A DNA stretch of 64,000 nucleotides from Lachnospiraceae bacterium (GCA_022792835.1 JAAWBT010000026.1:1-64000); one strand, 5' to 3'. Shown: positions 44,160 through 53,802, counted from the first letter of the stretch. Program-made: numbers and translations. The notes: generated by a model not told the origin, from the letters alone.

Positions 44160-44906
44160 ATGAAGGCCTACGCAATGACCGACCGGGGAAGAAAAAGGCA
44201 GATTAATCAGGATGCAGTGTACTATTCGACTTATCCGGTTGGGAATATTCCGAATCTGTTTCTTGTGGCAGACGGGATGGGGGGGCATAAGGCTGGTGAT
44301 TTTGCATCCAAATATACCATAGACAATCTGGTCAGGCTGGTGGAGGAAGCGGAGGGAAACAATCCCATCACGATCCTCAATGAAGGCATAAGACAGGTGA
44401 ACAGTTTGCTCCTTGGGAGAGCTTCGGAAGATACGGCTCTTGCCGGTATGGGTACTACTCTGGTTGCCGCCTGTACCATGGGCCGGGTCCTGTGTGTGGC
44501 AAATGTGGGGGACAGCCGCCTGTATGTGATCAGTGAAGGGGACATCCGTCAGATCACAAGGGATCATTCTCTTGTGGAGGAACTGATCCAGCGGGGAGAG
44601 ATGGAACGGGGAAGTGAAGCTTATCATGAACACAAAAACATTATTACGAGAGCCATCGGAGCCAGAAAGGACGTGTTTGCCGACTTCTTCGAGGTGAATC
44701 TGGAGAAGGGCGATACGGTGCTTATGTGTTCGGATGGCTTAAGCAATATGGTTTCTGATGAGACCATCAGGGAGCTTGTGGCAGGCAGAGGGAGCTTAAA
44801 AGAGGTCTGCTCAGATTTGATTGAAGAGGCAAATAAAAATGGCGGAAGGGACAACATTGCAGTGGTATTGTTCCGGCCGGCCGATGATGAGGTGAGAGAA
44901 TGGTAA
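44160..44906 (+). CDS. prpC: PP2C-type serine/threonine phosphatase (PrpC/Stp)
   Basis: Removes phosphate from targets of the adjacent PASTA kinase. The 248-residue protein has the PP2C metal-binding motifs: DRGRKRQINQDA, VADGMGGHKAGD, NVGDSRLY, MCSDGLSNMV and GGRDNIAVVL. GGAGGT lies 9 bases before the start. It overlaps the kinase gene by 7 bp, the standard arrangement in Firmicutes. Confidence 0.95.
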   Translation: MKAYAMTDRGRKRQINQDAVYYSTYPVGNIPNLFLVADGMGGHKAGDFASKYTIDNLVRLVEEAEGNNPITILNEGIRQVNSLLLGRASEDTALAGMGTTLVAACTMGRVLCVANVGDSRLYVISEGDIRQITRDHSLVEELIQRGEMERGSEAYHEHKNIITRAIGARKDVFADFFEVNLEKGDTVLMCSDGLSNMVSDETIRELVAGRGSLKEVCSDLIEEANKNGGRDNIAVVLFRPADDEVREW

Positions 44907-47125
44907 GATTAGGTATGTTTCTGGGAGATCGGTATGAAATTCTGGAAAAAATCGGTTCCGGCGGCATGTCGGAAGTGTACCGGGCCAGGGATCACAGACT
45001 GAACAGGGACGTGGCAGTCAAGGTTCTGAAGCAGGAATTTAATTCAGATCGGTCTTTTATTGGAAAATTCAGAACGGAGGCCCATGCGGCTGCCTGTCTG
45101 TCCCACCCCAATATCGTCCACGTGTTTGACGTGGGAGAGGAAGCGGATATCCATTATATTGTCATGGAGCTGGTGGAGGGCATTACCCTGAAGACGTATA
45201 TTTCCAGGAAAGGAAAGCTGGAGATTCGGGAAACCATCGGCATTGCCATGCAGGTGGCGCAGGGGATTGAAGCGGCCCACGAGCAGCACATTGTCCACCG
45301 GGATATCAAGCCACAGAACATTATTATTTCCAGGGATGGAAAAGTAAAGGTGACGGATTTTGGCATCGCCAAGGCGGCCACCAATGAGACGATCACTTCC
45401 AGTACCATGGGGTCTGTCCATTACATTTCGCCAGAGCAGGCCAGAGGCGGTTACTGTGATGAGAGAAGCGACATTTATTCGCTGGGTATTACCATGTATG
45501 AGATGCTGACTGGGCGGGTGCCTTTTGAGGGGGATTCCACAGTATCTGTGGCTCTTCTCCATATTCAGGGAGAGATGGTGTCCCCCAGAGAATATGAACC
45601 TATGATCCCGGTGAGCCTGGAGAAAATCGTACTGAAATGTACCCAGAAAAAGCCGGAGATGCGTTACAGGACTGTGACAGAGCTGATCGAAAATCTGAAG
45701 AGGGCCTTAATGACTCCCAATGAGGACTTTGTCCACATGAACGGAATGAACAGCAATGGCCCTACCAGGGTCATGAGTGAGGATGAGGTCAACCAGATCC
45801 GAAACGGTGCCGCGGCCATGGGAAGCGGTCAGATGGAGGAGGAGCTTTCTGGCAGTGAGTATGAGCCCTACTATGATGACGAGGAGGAAGAGGCCCGTTA
45901 TCAGCTGGACTATGACGAGGAGGAAGATATGTTCTTTGATGAGGATGAGGACGATGGCGAGGAGGAAGGCCAAAGATCGGATAAGATTTATGCCATTGTC
46001 GGGATTGCAGTAGCTGTCGTCATTGTACTTCTCGCTTTGTTTATTATGGGGAAGACTTTCGGATGGTTTGATTTTTCCAGCAAAAAAGAAAACAGTGAGA
46101 CCAGCCGGCCGGCAGAAGAATCAGTTGGAACAGAAGTCCTCATGCCCAATCTTCTCGGGAAATCTCTGGATGCGGCGGAGAAGGAACTGGAGCCTTTAGA
46201 TCTGGAGCTTAAGCTTTCTTATAGTAGTTCGGATGACTATGAGGACGGCCAGATCATGGAACAGGAGTTTCCGGAGGGGACGCCTGTGAAGCGTCATACG
46301 GTGATCAAGGTTACGGTCAGCAAAGGTTCCACGGAGACGAAGGTGCCGGATAACCTGATCGGCATGACAAGGGAACAGGCTCTCAAGGCTCTGCGGGATG
46401 CCGGTCTGGAGCCGGAGTTTGATGAGATATTCAGCGACACGGTGGAGGAAGGAAAGGTGGCAAAGGTCAGCCCCGGACTTGGGATCACGGCGTCCATCGG
46501 AGATAAGGTGACCGTCTATCTGTCCAAGGGCGAGGAGACCAAGACCACGACAGTTCCCCAGCTCCTTGGAAAATCAGAGGCCAGAGCAAGGCAGGAGCTT
46601 GAAGATGCAAAGCTGGAGGTGGGAAGCGTCACCAAGGACTACAGCGACGACTATGAAGAAGGCGAGATCATGAGCCAGTCCATCCGAAGCGGAAGTACTG
46701 TGGAGGAAGGGACGAAAGTGGACTTTGTGATCAGCCAGGGAGAGAAGGACACGACGGTTCGTGTGCCAGATGTACTGGGATACAGCGAGGCGGATGCTGT
46801 AGCCAGAATCAGACAGGAAGGCTTGGAGCCGGTGATTGGCTCTCCTATCTACAGTGATAGAGTGCCGGCAGGTATGGTTGCTGAAATGGAACATGATCCG
46901 GGGACGAGGCTGGAAACTGGCACTACGATAGAGATTTATATCAGCATGGGACCGGAGCAGAAAGAAACGCCTGCGCCCACTGAGCCGACGACCCCCGCAC
47001 CGCCGGAGAATCCCGCACCGCCGGAAAACCCCGGACAGCAAGATCCTGTGGCACCGGAAAACCCCGGAGGACAGGAGAATCCAGGGGGAACTCCGGGCGA
47101 CGGTCTCCCTGACATTCAGGCATAA
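44900..47125 (+). CDS. prkC: Serine/threonine kinase with four PASTA domains (PrkC)
   Basis: Membrane kinase that senses cell wall fragments and controls wall synthesis, growth and spore germination. The 741-residue protein has a kinase domain at about 10-275 (GSGGMSEVYRA loop, catalytic HRDIKPQN, DFGIAKA). An acidic juxtamembrane region (about 310-355, many D/E/Y) and one membrane helix at about 365-388 follow. Four PASTA repeats run from about 413 to 690, each beginning with (V)P(N/D/Q)xxG. The proline/glycine-rich tail (APPENP units) may span the cell wall. The ATG 15 bases downstream is a possible alternative start. Confidence 0.95.
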   Translation: MVRLGMFLGDRYEILEKIGSGGMSEVYRARDHRLNRDVAVKVLKQEFNSDRSFIGKFRTEAHAAACLSHPNIVHVFDVGEEADIHYIVMELVEGITLKTYISRKGKLEIRETIGIAMQVAQGIEAAHEQHIVHRDIKPQNIIISRDGKVKVTDFGIAKAATNETITSSTMGSVHYISPEQARGGYCDERSDIYSLGITMYEMLTGRVPFEGDSTVSVALLHIQGEMVSPREYEPMIPVSLEKIVLKCTQKKPEMRYRTVTELIENLKRALMTPNEDFVHMNGMNSNGPTRVMSEDEVNQIRNGAAAMGSGQMEEELSGSEYEPYYDDEEEEARYQLDYDEEEDMFFDEDEDDGEEEGQRSDKIYAIVGIAVAVVIVLLALFIMGKTFGWFDFSSKKENSETSRPAEESVGTEVLMPNLLGKSLDAAEKELEPLDLELKLSYSSSDDYEDGQIMEQEFPEGTPVKRHTVIKVTVSKGSTETKVPDNLIGMTREQALKALRDAGLEPEFDEIFSDTVEEGKVAKVSPGLGITASIGDKVTVYLSKGEETKTTTVPQLLGKSEARARQELEDAKLEVGSVTKDYSDDYEEGEIMSQSIRSGSTVEEGTKVDFVISQGEKDTTVRVPDVLGYSEADAVARIRQEGLEPVIGSPIYSDRVPAGMVAEMEHDPGTRLETGTTIEIYISMGPEQKETPAPTEPTTPAPPENPAPPENPGQQDPVAPENPGGQENPGGTPGDGLPDIQA

Positions 47126-47134
47126 CGGGCATAT

Positions 47135-48019
47135 ATGAAAAAGGGGAAGATCATCAAAGGAATCGCAGGCTTCTATTATGTCCATGACGGCCATGAAAAA
47201 GTCTATGAATGTAAGGCAAAAGGAATTTTCCGGAACCGGGGGATGAAACCTCTGGTGGGAGATGACGCGGCCTTTGAGGTTTTGAGCGAGGAAGAAGGCC
47301 TGGGGAATATCTCGGAGATACTCCCCAGGAAAAATTCCCTGGTCCGTCCGGCTTCGGCCAATGTGGATCAGGCTCTCGTGATCTTTGCGGTAAAGGAACC
47401 GGATCCCAACTTAAATCTGCTGGACCGGTTTCTTGTCATGATGGAAACAGAGGAGATTCCCTGCCATGTCTGCTTCAACAAGGCAGATCTGGACGGCCCC
47501 AAAGGGAGGAAGCTGACAGCCCTCTATGAAAAAGCCGGGTATCCTTCCCACCTGGTGAGTACTTACACGGGGGAGGGGACTTTGGAGATCCGAAATCTCC
47601 TTCTTGGAAAAACCACAGTCTTGGCTGGGCCCTCCGGCGTAGGGAAATCTTCACTGATGAACCTTTTGCACCCAGAAGCAGGGATGGAGACCGGAAGAGT
47701 CAGTGAGAAGATCGGGAGGGGGCGCCACACCACCAGGCACACGGAACTCTTTTTTCTGGAAAAAGACACCTTTCTTCTGGATACGCCGGGATTCAGTTCT
47801 CTGGATCTTTTCGGGCTTCCCTGTGAAAAACTGCGGTTTTATTATCCGGAGCTGTTTAAACTGGAGGGAGAGTGCCGTTTTCAGGGCTGTATCCATGGGA
47901 AGGAACCGGACTGTGCCGTGAAAAAGGCGCTGGAAGAAGATAAGATTTCCAGAGAACGGTATGAGAACTATCTGCTTTTATATGAGGAACTGAAATCAAA
48001 AAAACATTATGGAAGATAG
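47135..48019 (+). CDS. rsgA: Small ribosomal subunit biogenesis GTPase RsgA
   Basis: Assists late maturation of the 30S subunit. The 294-residue protein has an N-terminal OB fold, then a circularly permuted GTPase with G4 FNKADL before G1 [12 protein letters not shown] and G3 DTPGFSSLD. The C-terminal zinc domain has C, H and C ligands in [18 protein letters not shown]. It starts 9 bases after the kinase gene; prkC-rsgA-rpe-thiN is a conserved order in Firmicutes. Confidence 0.95.
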   Translation: MKKGKIIKGIAGFYYVHDGHEKVYECKAKGIFRNRGMKPLVGDDAAFEVLSEEEGLGNISEILPRKNSLVRPASANVDQALVIFAVKEPDPNLNLLDRFLVMMETEEIPCHVCFNKADLDGPKGRKLTALYEKAGYPSHLVSTYTGEGTLEIRNLLLGKTTVLAGPSGVGKSSLMNLLHPEAGMETGRVSEKIGRGRHTTRHTELFFLEKDTFLLDTPGFSSLDLFGLPCEKLRFYYPELFKLEGECRFQGCIHGKEPDCAVKKALEEDKISRERYENYLLLYEELKSKKHYGR

Positions 48020-48032
48020 AGAGGAGAACGCT

Positions 48033-48698
48033 ATGCTTATTTTATCCCCGTCTATCCTGGCGGCAGATTTTAAAAGGCTGGGAGAACAGATTGCAGAGAC
48101 GACACAGGCAGGAGCCGAGTATATCCATCTGGATGTGATGGATGGTATGTTTGTGCCGCAGATATCCTTTGGCATGCCGGTGATAGAGACCATCCGTGGA
48201 TGTACGGACAAAGTATTTGACGTACACCTGATGATCGAAGACCCGGGCCGCTATATCGAAGCCTTTGCAAAGGCAGGGGCGGATATCATCACAGTCCACG
48301 CAGAAGCCTGTACCCATCTTGACCGGGTAATCGGACAGATCAAGGCAGCAGGAAAGAAGGCGGGAGTAGCCTTAAATCCGGCGACTCCTCTTTGTGCCCT
48401 TGATTATGTATTGGACGGGCTGGATATGGTGCTCATTATGACTGTAAACCCCGGCTTTGGCGGACAGAAGCTGATTCCTTACTGTTTACAGAAGGTAAAG
48501 GATCTGCGGGCTCTCTGTAAAAAGCGGGGAATCCAGATGGATATCCAGGTGGATGGAGGCATAAAGGCATCCAACACAAAGGAAGTGATTGAGGCGGGCG
48601 CCAATGTGTTGGTGGGCGGCTCTGCAGTGTTTTCCGGCGATGTGGCGGAAAATACAAAGGCATTTATGGATGTTTTTGCACAAATGAATGACTTATGA
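48033..48698 (+). CDS. rpe: Ribulose-phosphate 3-epimerase
   Basis: Interconverts ribulose 5-phosphate and xylulose 5-phosphate in the pentose phosphate pathway. The 221-residue TIM barrel has SPSILAADF, the metal/catalytic [34 protein letters not shown] and the phosphate-binding VDGGIK and GGSAVF. GAGGAG lies 6-8 bases before the chosen ATG. It overlaps thiN by 4 bp (ATGA). Confidence 0.96.
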   Translation: MLILSPSILAADFKRLGEQIAETTQAGAEYIHLDVMDGMFVPQISFGMPVIETIRGCTDKVFDVHLMIEDPGRYIEAFAKAGADIITVHAEACTHLDRVIGQIKAAGKKAGVALNPATPLCALDYVLDGLDMVLIMTVNPGFGGQKLIPYCLQKVKDLRALCKKRGIQMDIQVDGGIKASNTKEVIEAGANVLVGGSAVFSGDVAENTKAFMDVFAQMNDL

Positions 48699-49342
48699 AA
48701 GTAGTGATTGTGACCGGCGGTGACGTGGAACCTTCGTCAGCCGCCGGATTTTTGAGGACTTACGGTGAGGCTTATGTGGTGGCTGTGGACGGCGGCCTTT
48801 CCCAGACAGAGAAGCTGGGACTTATGCCGGACTGTATTGTGGGGGATTTTGATACAGTTTCCGGGCCCCTTTTGGACGACTATCGGAAACGGGGGATTCC
48901 TTTTGAGACCCACAGGCCGGAAAAAGACTATACGGACACAGAACTGGCCCTTCTCTACAGCCTTTCTTTGCCTGGGGTGACGGAAATTGTAATTCTGGGG
49001 GGGCTTGGGCGGCGGTTTGACCATGCCCTGGCTAATGTGCAGGTGCTTCTTCACCCTTTGAAAAAAGGGGTTCCCTGCCGAATCGTGGATGCCTACAACC
49101 GAATTTCTCTGGCAGACCATCCTCTGGAGCTGGAACGGTCGAAGGTCTGGGGGCGCTACATTTCCCTGATACCTTTTACGGAGCAGGTGAAAGGAGTCAC
49201 GCTGACTGGTTTTAAATATCCTCTTAAGGAGGCCACCTTGATTCAGGGAGCGAGTATTGGTATCAGCAATGAACTCATCTCAGAACAAGGGAAGATTTTC
49301 TTCCGGGAGGGAATTCTGGTTTATATTGAATCAAAAGACTGA
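48695..49342 (+). CDS. thiN: Thiamine pyrophosphokinase
   Basis: Makes thiamine diphosphate from thiamine and ATP. The 215-residue protein has [18 protein letters not shown], the metal-binding [18 protein letters not shown] and the [12 protein letters not shown] motif in the N-terminal catalytic domain. A C-terminal beta domain (about 140-215) includes SIGISNEL. Last gene of the run with short overlaps that begins at fmt; the pyridoxamine kinase gene follows after 37 bases. Confidence 0.94.
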   Translation: MKVVIVTGGDVEPSSAAGFLRTYGEAYVVAVDGGLSQTEKLGLMPDCIVGDFDTVSGPLLDDYRKRGIPFETHRPEKDYTDTELALLYSLSLPGVTEIVILGGLGRRFDHALANVQVLLHPLKKGVPCRIVDAYNRISLADHPLELERSKVWGRYISLIPFTEQVKGVTLTGFKYPLKEATLIQGASIGISNELISEQGKIFFREGILVYIESKD

Positions 49343-49379
49343 CATCAAAGAAGGTTCAGACAGAAAACAGGAGACAGCC

Positions 49380-50210
49380 ATGACACACAACAATCAGAAA
49401 AAAATCGCCGTGATCAATGACATTTCCGGCTTCGGCCGCTGCTCTATCACAGTGGCCATGCCAATCATATCAGCGATGAAGCTGCAGTGCTGCCCGGTTC
49501 CCACCTCAATTTTTTCCAATCATACCGGATATCCCCATTATTTTTTTGACGATTATACGGTAAAAATGCCGGAATACATTGAAAACTGGAAAAGACTGGA
49601 TCTGGAATTTGAAGGGATTTATTCTGGGTTTTTAGGCTCCAGAGAACAGATTGATATTGTCCGGTCCTTTATCCGGGATTTTAAGACGGAACGGACCGTG
49701 GTGATTGTGGACCCGATTATGGGGGATCACGGAAAGGCATATACAACCTACACCAAACAGATGTGCCAGGAAATGAAGAGGCTCACAGAGTATGCGGATA
49801 TCCTGACACCAAATCTGACGGAAGCCTGTATTCTGACAGATACCCCTTACTCAGACCGGCACTGGACCATGAAAGAGCTTATCTCCATGGCGGAATCTAT
49901 TCGGAAGGAAGGGCCGGAGAAGATCGTGATTACCGGGATCCGCCAGGGGGATTTTGTGGCAAACCTGGTCTATGAGGCCGGAGAAGAGCCGCGGATTTTA
50001 AGAAGCCACCGGGTAGGCAGCGAGCGTGCCGGGACCGGGGATGTGTTTTCCTCCATCATTGCCGCGGATGCAGTCAATCAGGTGCCCTTTGCCCAGTCTG
50101 TGAAAAAGGCAGGGAATTTTGTCAAGAAGTGCATCCTCCGCTCCGAGGAACTTAATATCCCCCGGCCCGACGGGGTATGCTTTGAGGAATATCTGACAAC
50201 ATTGCGGTGA
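49380..50210 (+). CDS. Pyridoxamine kinase
   Basis: Phosphorylates vitamin B6 vitamers with ATP; PfkB/ribokinase fold. The 276-residue protein has NDISGFGRCSITVAMPI at the N-terminus, which replaces the usual SxV pattern of PdxY and is characteristic of the clostridial pyridoxamine kinase branch. It also has VDPIMGDHGKAY, TPNLTEACILT and the anion-hole/catalytic segment RAGTGDVFSSIIAAD, with the aspartate as base. GGAGACAGCC precedes the chosen ATG; the longer in-frame reading overlaps thiN without a ribosome binding site. Confidence 0.9.
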   Translation: MTHNNQKKIAVINDISGFGRCSITVAMPIISAMKLQCCPVPTSIFSNHTGYPHYFFDDYTVKMPEYIENWKRLDLEFEGIYSGFLGSREQIDIVRSFIRDFKTERTVVIVDPIMGDHGKAYTTYTKQMCQEMKRLTEYADILTPNLTEACILTDTPYSDRHWTMKELISMAESIRKEGPEKIVITGIRQGDFVANLVYEAGEEPRILRSHRVGSERAGTGDVFSSIIAADAVNQVPFAQSVKKAGNFVKKCILRSEELNIPRPDGVCFEEYLTTLR

Positions 50211-50291
50211 ACCTGGTTGGTTTTTGACGGCAGCTTCCTCCGGCACAGGACGATTGCCATAGAACAAACAAGGTTCTGGAAAGGATAAGAG

Positions 50292-50867
50292 ATGGCAAAG
50301 TTGATATTGGCCTCTGCTTCGCCGAGGCGGCGGGAGATTCTGGCTCTTTCCGGACTCCCTTTTGTGGTGAGAGCAGGGAGTGGGAAAGAAGAAATTCATG
50401 AGACAGAGCCGGCAGAGATTGTGAAAGAGCTCTCCAGTGGAAAAGCGGAGGAGGCCCTTTTGACGGCGGAGGCAGGCGATATTATCATTGGGGCGGATAC
50501 GGTGGTGGCTTTTGAGGGTAGAGTCATGGGAAAGCCAAAGGATGAGGCGGAAGCGTTTTCCATGCTGAAGGAACTTCAGGGCAGGACCCATCAGGTCTAC
50601 ACAGGCATAACAGTGATCAGGAAGGGGAGCGGAGAGAGGGATACCTTTGCGGAAAAGACTACGGTCCGCGTGCTGCCCATGAGCGATGAAGAGATATGGG
50701 AATATGTGGAGACGAAAGAACCCATGGACAAGGCCGGGGCTTATGGCATTCAGGGACGGTTTGCCCTGTATGTAGAGGGGATTGAGGGGGATTATCAAAA
50801 CGTGGTGGGACTCCCCCTGGCAAGGCTGTATGGCTGCCTGAAAAAATACAGGGAGGAACTGACATGA
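50292..50867 (+). CDS. maf: Maf-type nucleotide pyrophosphatase
   Basis: Hydrolyses non-canonical or modified nucleoside triphosphates (dTTP/UTP type) and affects septum formation. The 191-residue protein has the family signatures LILASASPRRREIL, the catalytic ADTVV, GKPKDEAEA and MDKAGAYGIQG. AAGGATAAGAG precedes the start. It overlaps the Cof phosphatase gene by 4 bp. Confidence 0.94.
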   Translation: MAKLILASASPRRREILALSGLPFVVRAGSGKEEIHETEPAEIVKELSSGKAEEALLTAEAGDIIIGADTVVAFEGRVMGKPKDEAEAFSMLKELQGRTHQVYTGITVIRKGSGERDTFAEKTTVRVLPMSDEEIWEYVETKEPMDKAGAYGIQGRFALYVEGIEGDYQNVVGLPLARLYGCLKKYREELT

Positions 50868-51664
50868 TTAAGATGGTGATAACGGATATTGACGGGACAC
50901 TGGTGAAAGACGGGACTGGGACGCTGCCTGCAGAGCTTACGGAGACCATCGGGGCGCTTATGGACCAGGGCATCCACTTTGTGGCGGCCAGCGGCCGCTC
51001 CAAGATCAGCACGGAGCGTCTGTTTGCCCCTCTTAAGGAGCGAATCTATTATGCCACCTGCAACGGAGCCTTGATGGGGCGCTATGGAGAGCTGCTTTTT
51101 GCGGAAAGTATGGACAGGAAGCTTTTGGACAGGCTCCTCTCAGATGCCAGGGCCATTCCGGATACGATCCCTTTTTTGACCGGAGCCGGGGTCATGTATG
51201 CGGATTCTGATGATGAGGATGTGATCCGCTGGCTGATTGAAGGGTATCAGGAAGATGTGACCAGAGTGGCGGACATGGGAGCCATGGAGGGAGATTTTGT
51301 AAAGCTGTGTGTCTACGACAAAAAACATAAATCCGGGGAGACCTTCCGCTCTTTTTGCGAGAAATGGAAAGGGGTGGTCTCCACCAGCACCGCGGGAGCC
51401 ATGTGGCTGGACATCTATAAGCTGGGAGTCAATAAGGGGACGGCGGCCAGATGGTATCAAAATTTTTTGGGGGTGCTGCCAGAGGAGACGCTGGCCCTGG
51501 GGGATCAGCAGAACGATGTGGAGATGCTTAGGGCTGCTTATCACAGTTATGCGGTGGGAAACGCCATTCCAGAGGCAAAGGAAGCGGCGCGCTATGTGAC
51601 TGATACCTGTGAAAACGGAGGAGCCCTGAAGGTGCTTCAGTCGCTGCTCAAAACGGAGGGGTAG
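50864..51664 (+). CDS. Cof-type HAD hydrolase (second copy)
   Basis: HAD-superfamily phosphatase with type IIB cap. The 266-residue protein has the nucleophile aspartate in ITDIDGTLVKDG, motif II AASGRS, motif III lysine in LGVNKGTAA, and motif IV ALGDQQNDVEML. It is only distantly similar to the copy at 26922. The ATGA overlap with maf suggests a joint role in nucleotide or metabolite clean-up; the substrate is unknown. Confidence 0.92.
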   Translation: MIKMVITDIDGTLVKDGTGTLPAELTETIGALMDQGIHFVAASGRSKISTERLFAPLKERIYYATCNGALMGRYGELLFAESMDRKLLDRLLSDARAIPDTIPFLTGAGVMYADSDDEDVIRWLIEGYQEDVTRVADMGAMEGDFVKLCVYDKKHKSGETFRSFCEKWKGVVSTSTAGAMWLDIYKLGVNKGTAARWYQNFLGVLPEETLALGDQQNDVEMLRAAYHSYAVGNAIPEAKEAARYVTDTCENGGALKVLQSLLKTEG

Positions 51665-51767
51665 CGAGGCTGTCGTTTCTGTGTTATGATAACAGAGTGG
51701 TGTTGGGGCAAAAGGTGTTTGACCCTGGTATCACACAGTACAATAAGGTCGATTCGGAGGGTGTGGC

Positions 51768-52820
51768 GTGAAAAAGACGATGGGAAAAAGGAGATATGCC
51801 CTGATAGTCGTGGCAATGGTTTTGTGTCTGGCAGTGTTTTTGGGCGGCTGTGGAAAGAAAGAGAAGAAACTGTCTTCTGAGAGTCTCAAAGAGGGAGAGC
51901 TTTTCCGGCTGAATGGTACAGTCTGTACCAAACCGGAGGCCCTGGTTTTTGTGCTGAGCCAGAAAAACCGGTATGAAGCTGGCTGCGGGGCCGGAATCTG
52001 GGATGTCAAAGTGGGAGAGCGCACATTTGAAGAATATATGAAGGAAAATCTTCAGGATTTTCTGGTCAAAATGAAGTGTATGGCGTTGATGGCAGAACAA
52101 TATGAGGTGGAGATCAGCGATGAGGATGACAAGCGGATTTCCCAGGCTGCTTCCGTTTATCTGGAAGGTCTGCCGGATCAGGTGAAAAAGGACACAGGGA
52201 TTGACAAAAAGACGACGGAATCGGTGTTTCGTGAGTATTATACGGCAAGTCTTTTGATGGAAAAGCTGACGGCAGATGTCTCCATGGAAATCAGTGAGGA
52301 TGAGGCGAGAGTGATTACTGTACAGCAGATTTATGTCAATACTGCAGGAATGGATGAGGCGGCAAAGGGGCAGAAGAGAGCAGAGCTTGAAGGACTTTTG
52401 GCCAGGGTGCAGGCCGGAGATGATTTCGCGGTCCTTGCAAAAGATAAAAATGAGTCAGATGTTTTTGAGAGAGAGCTTGCCAGAGGAGATGCAGAACAGG
52501 CATTTGAGGCCGCTGCTTTTGCTTTAAGTATGAATGAAGTGAGCCCGGTGGTGGAGACGTCTGACGGCTTGTACCTGATCCGGTGTGTCAATAATTATGA
52601 CGAAGCTAAAACGGCTCAGAATAAAGAAAATTTGGGAAAAAAGCATAAAGCGGACCGCTTTAATGAATATTACAGCGCCTTTGTGGAGCAGGTGACTGCC
52701 GTCAACAATGAAGGCGCGTGGGAGAGTCTGGATTATAAGGGAAGTTACGGACTGCAGGAAACGGATTTTTATTTGATATATAATCAGTATTTTCCTTCTT
52801 CTTTGACGGGAAACCCTTGA
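51768..52820 (+). CDS. PrsA/SurA-like foldase lipoprotein (PpiC-type)
   Basis: Probable surface peptidyl-prolyl isomerase that folds exported proteins. The 350-residue protein has a lipoprotein signal with lipobox LGGC (lipid-modified C28), an N-terminal helical chaperone part (about 35-190, SurA-N-like), and a parvulin-type rotamase domain at about 185-285. That domain includes VQQIYVNT, FAVLAKDKNESD, AFEAAAFAL and SPVVETSDGLYLIR. The parvulin core looks degenerate in part, so the chaperone role may dominate. The start is GTG with CGGAGG upstream. A perfect 12-bp hairpin follows the gene. Confidence 0.85.
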   Translation: MKKTMGKRRYALIVVAMVLCLAVFLGGCGKKEKKLSSESLKEGELFRLNGTVCTKPEALVFVLSQKNRYEAGCGAGIWDVKVGERTFEEYMKENLQDFLVKMKCMALMAEQYEVEISDEDDKRISQAASVYLEGLPDQVKKDTGIDKKTTESVFREYYTASLLMEKLTADVSMEISEDEARVITVQQIYVNTAGMDEAAKGQKRAELEGLLARVQAGDDFAVLAKDKNESDVFERELARGDAEQAFEAAAFALSMNEVSPVVETSDGLYLIRCVNNYDEAKTAQNKENLGKKHKADRFNEYYSAFVEQVTAVNNEGAWESLDYKGSYGLQETDFYLIYNQYFPSSLTGNP

Positions 52821-52836
52821 CACTGACCTTTGGGCA

Positions 52837-52866
52837 GGCCGCCGCACAGTTGTGCGGCGGCCCTTT
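52837..52866. terminator. GC-rich terminator hairpin
   Basis: GGCCGCCGCACA (52837-52848) and TGTGCGGCGGCC (52851-52862) are perfect inverted repeats, followed by CTTTGTT. It lies between the foldase gene (+) and the Cys/Gly-rich peptide gene (-). Confidence 0.75.
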
Positions 52867-52913
52867 GTTCATTCCCTATACGGGGAAAGTCCCTCTGGTG
52901 TTACGGGTACTGC

Positions 52914-53135
52914 TTAGCAGCTGCCGCAGAGGCAGGAGAGCAGAAGGATCCAGATCAGGCATCCGCATCCATCGCCGCCGCCAAAGCTACCGAGACCACA
53001 TCCGCATCCGTCACCGCCGCCGAAGCCGTTTCCACAGGCACACAGAATCAGTAACAGGAATAAAATGTTGTTTCCGCCGAAGCCGTTTCCGCAGCTGTTT
53101 GCACATCCACAGTTTGTTGCAGCCAAATCACTCAT
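52914..53135 (-). CDS. Cys/Gly-rich small peptide (chorion-like, HCB13-like)
   Basis: Function unknown. The 73-residue product has 12 cysteines and about 20 glycines, the unit FGGGDGCGC twice, and two short hydrophobic runs (ILFLLLIL and LIWILLL). It starts MSDLAATNCGC, which resembles small proteins in Lachnospiraceae that are annotated as chorion-class high-cysteine proteins. GGAGG lies 8 bases before the ATG. A sequence matching the mother-cell sigma-K promoter lies 31 bases upstream, which points to a spore coat or crust component that could cross-link through cysteines. A plus-strand reading of the same region is arginine-rich and lacks a start site. Confidence 0.75.
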   Translation of the reverse strand: MSDLAATNCGCANSCGNGFGGNNILFLLLILCACGNGFGGGDGCGCGLGSFGGGDGCGCLIWILLLSCLCGSC

Positions 53136-53165
53136 GGGGTAATCCTCCAAAGTTTGTTTACAATA

Positions 53166-53193
53166 TAAGATATGTGGAGGGGCTTGCCTTTGT
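53166..53193 (-). promoter_or_regulatory. Sigma-K-like promoter of the Cys/Gly-rich peptide gene
   Basis: On the minus strand AC (complement of 53192-53193), 17-bp spacer, CATATCTTA (complement of 53166-53174). It fits the sigma-K consensus AC-N16/17-CATANNNTA. The distance to the ribosome binding site and start is suitable. No good sigma-A alternative was found. Confidence 0.5.
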
Positions 53194-53253
53194 TTCCTGA
53201 TTGGAAAGGAAAATCTTTTTGATTAATTTTTTTAAGTGGACGAAGAGTAATAC

Positions 53254-53282
53254 TTGAAAAAAGTAAGCCAAAGACGTATAAT
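53254..53282 (+). promoter_or_regulatory. Promoter of the Lrp-family gene
   Basis: TTGAAA at 53254-53259, 17-bp spacer, perfect TATAAT at 53277-53282. Confidence 0.8.
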
Positions 53283-53313
53283 AAGAGGGAATCAAACAGG
53301 GGGGAGCTACATC

Positions 53314-53802
53314 ATGATGGACCATATAGACAGACAGATCGTAAGCATTTTACAGAAAAATGCGAGGACACCCTTAAAAGTCATTGCAGAAAAGGCATAT
53401 CTTTCTTCTCCGGCAGTATCGGCCAGGATCGAGCGGCTGGAAAAAGCGGGGATCATCAAAGGGTATGCTGCGCAGGTGAATGTGGAGCAGCTTGGCTATC
53501 ACATTCTGGCATTTATCAATCTGGAAGTGCAACCCAGACAGAAGAATCAGTTTTATCCCTTTATCGAGTCCTGTCCCAATGTACTGGAGTGCAGCTGTGT
53601 TACGGGACAATTTTCCATGTTGATTAAGGTTGCTTTTAAAAGTACCATGGAGTTAGATCAGTTCATCGGGCGGCTGCAGGATTATGGAAGAACCAGCACC
53701 CAGATTGTGTTTTCCACTCCGGTCGGGCCGAGAGGAATCCGGGTTCTTGAGGAGGAGGAAGCGCATGGCGGTAAAGAAGCGCATGGAGGGAAAGAGGGAT
53801 GA
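53314..53802 (+). CDS. Lrp/AsnC-family transcriptional regulator
   Basis: Amino-acid-responsive regulator. The 162-residue protein has an N-terminal helix-turn-helix at about residues 5-50 (KVIAEKAYLSSPAVSARIERLEKAG, core LSSPAVSARIERLEK) and a C-terminal ligand/oligomer domain (about 65-145; CSCVTGQFSMLIKVAF). The last residues repeat AHGGKE twice. GGGGGGAG precedes the start; a second ATG follows directly. ATGA overlap with the DUF5662-like gene indicates a joint transcript. Confidence 0.9.
   Translation: MMDHIDRQIVSILQKNARTPLKVIAEKAYLSSPAVSARIERLEKAGIIKGYAAQVNVEQLGYHILAFINLEVQPRQKNQFYPFIESCPNVLECSCVTGQFSMLIKVAFKSTMELDQFIGRLQDYGRTSTQIVFSTPVGPRGIRVLEEEEAHGGKEAHGGKEG

Noticed and set aside
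52817-53200. Plus-strand open frame across the Cys/Gly-rich gene
   Set aside because: Arg/His-rich product that mirrors the Gly/Cys codons of the minus strand, no ribosome binding site, and it runs through a terminator hairpin.
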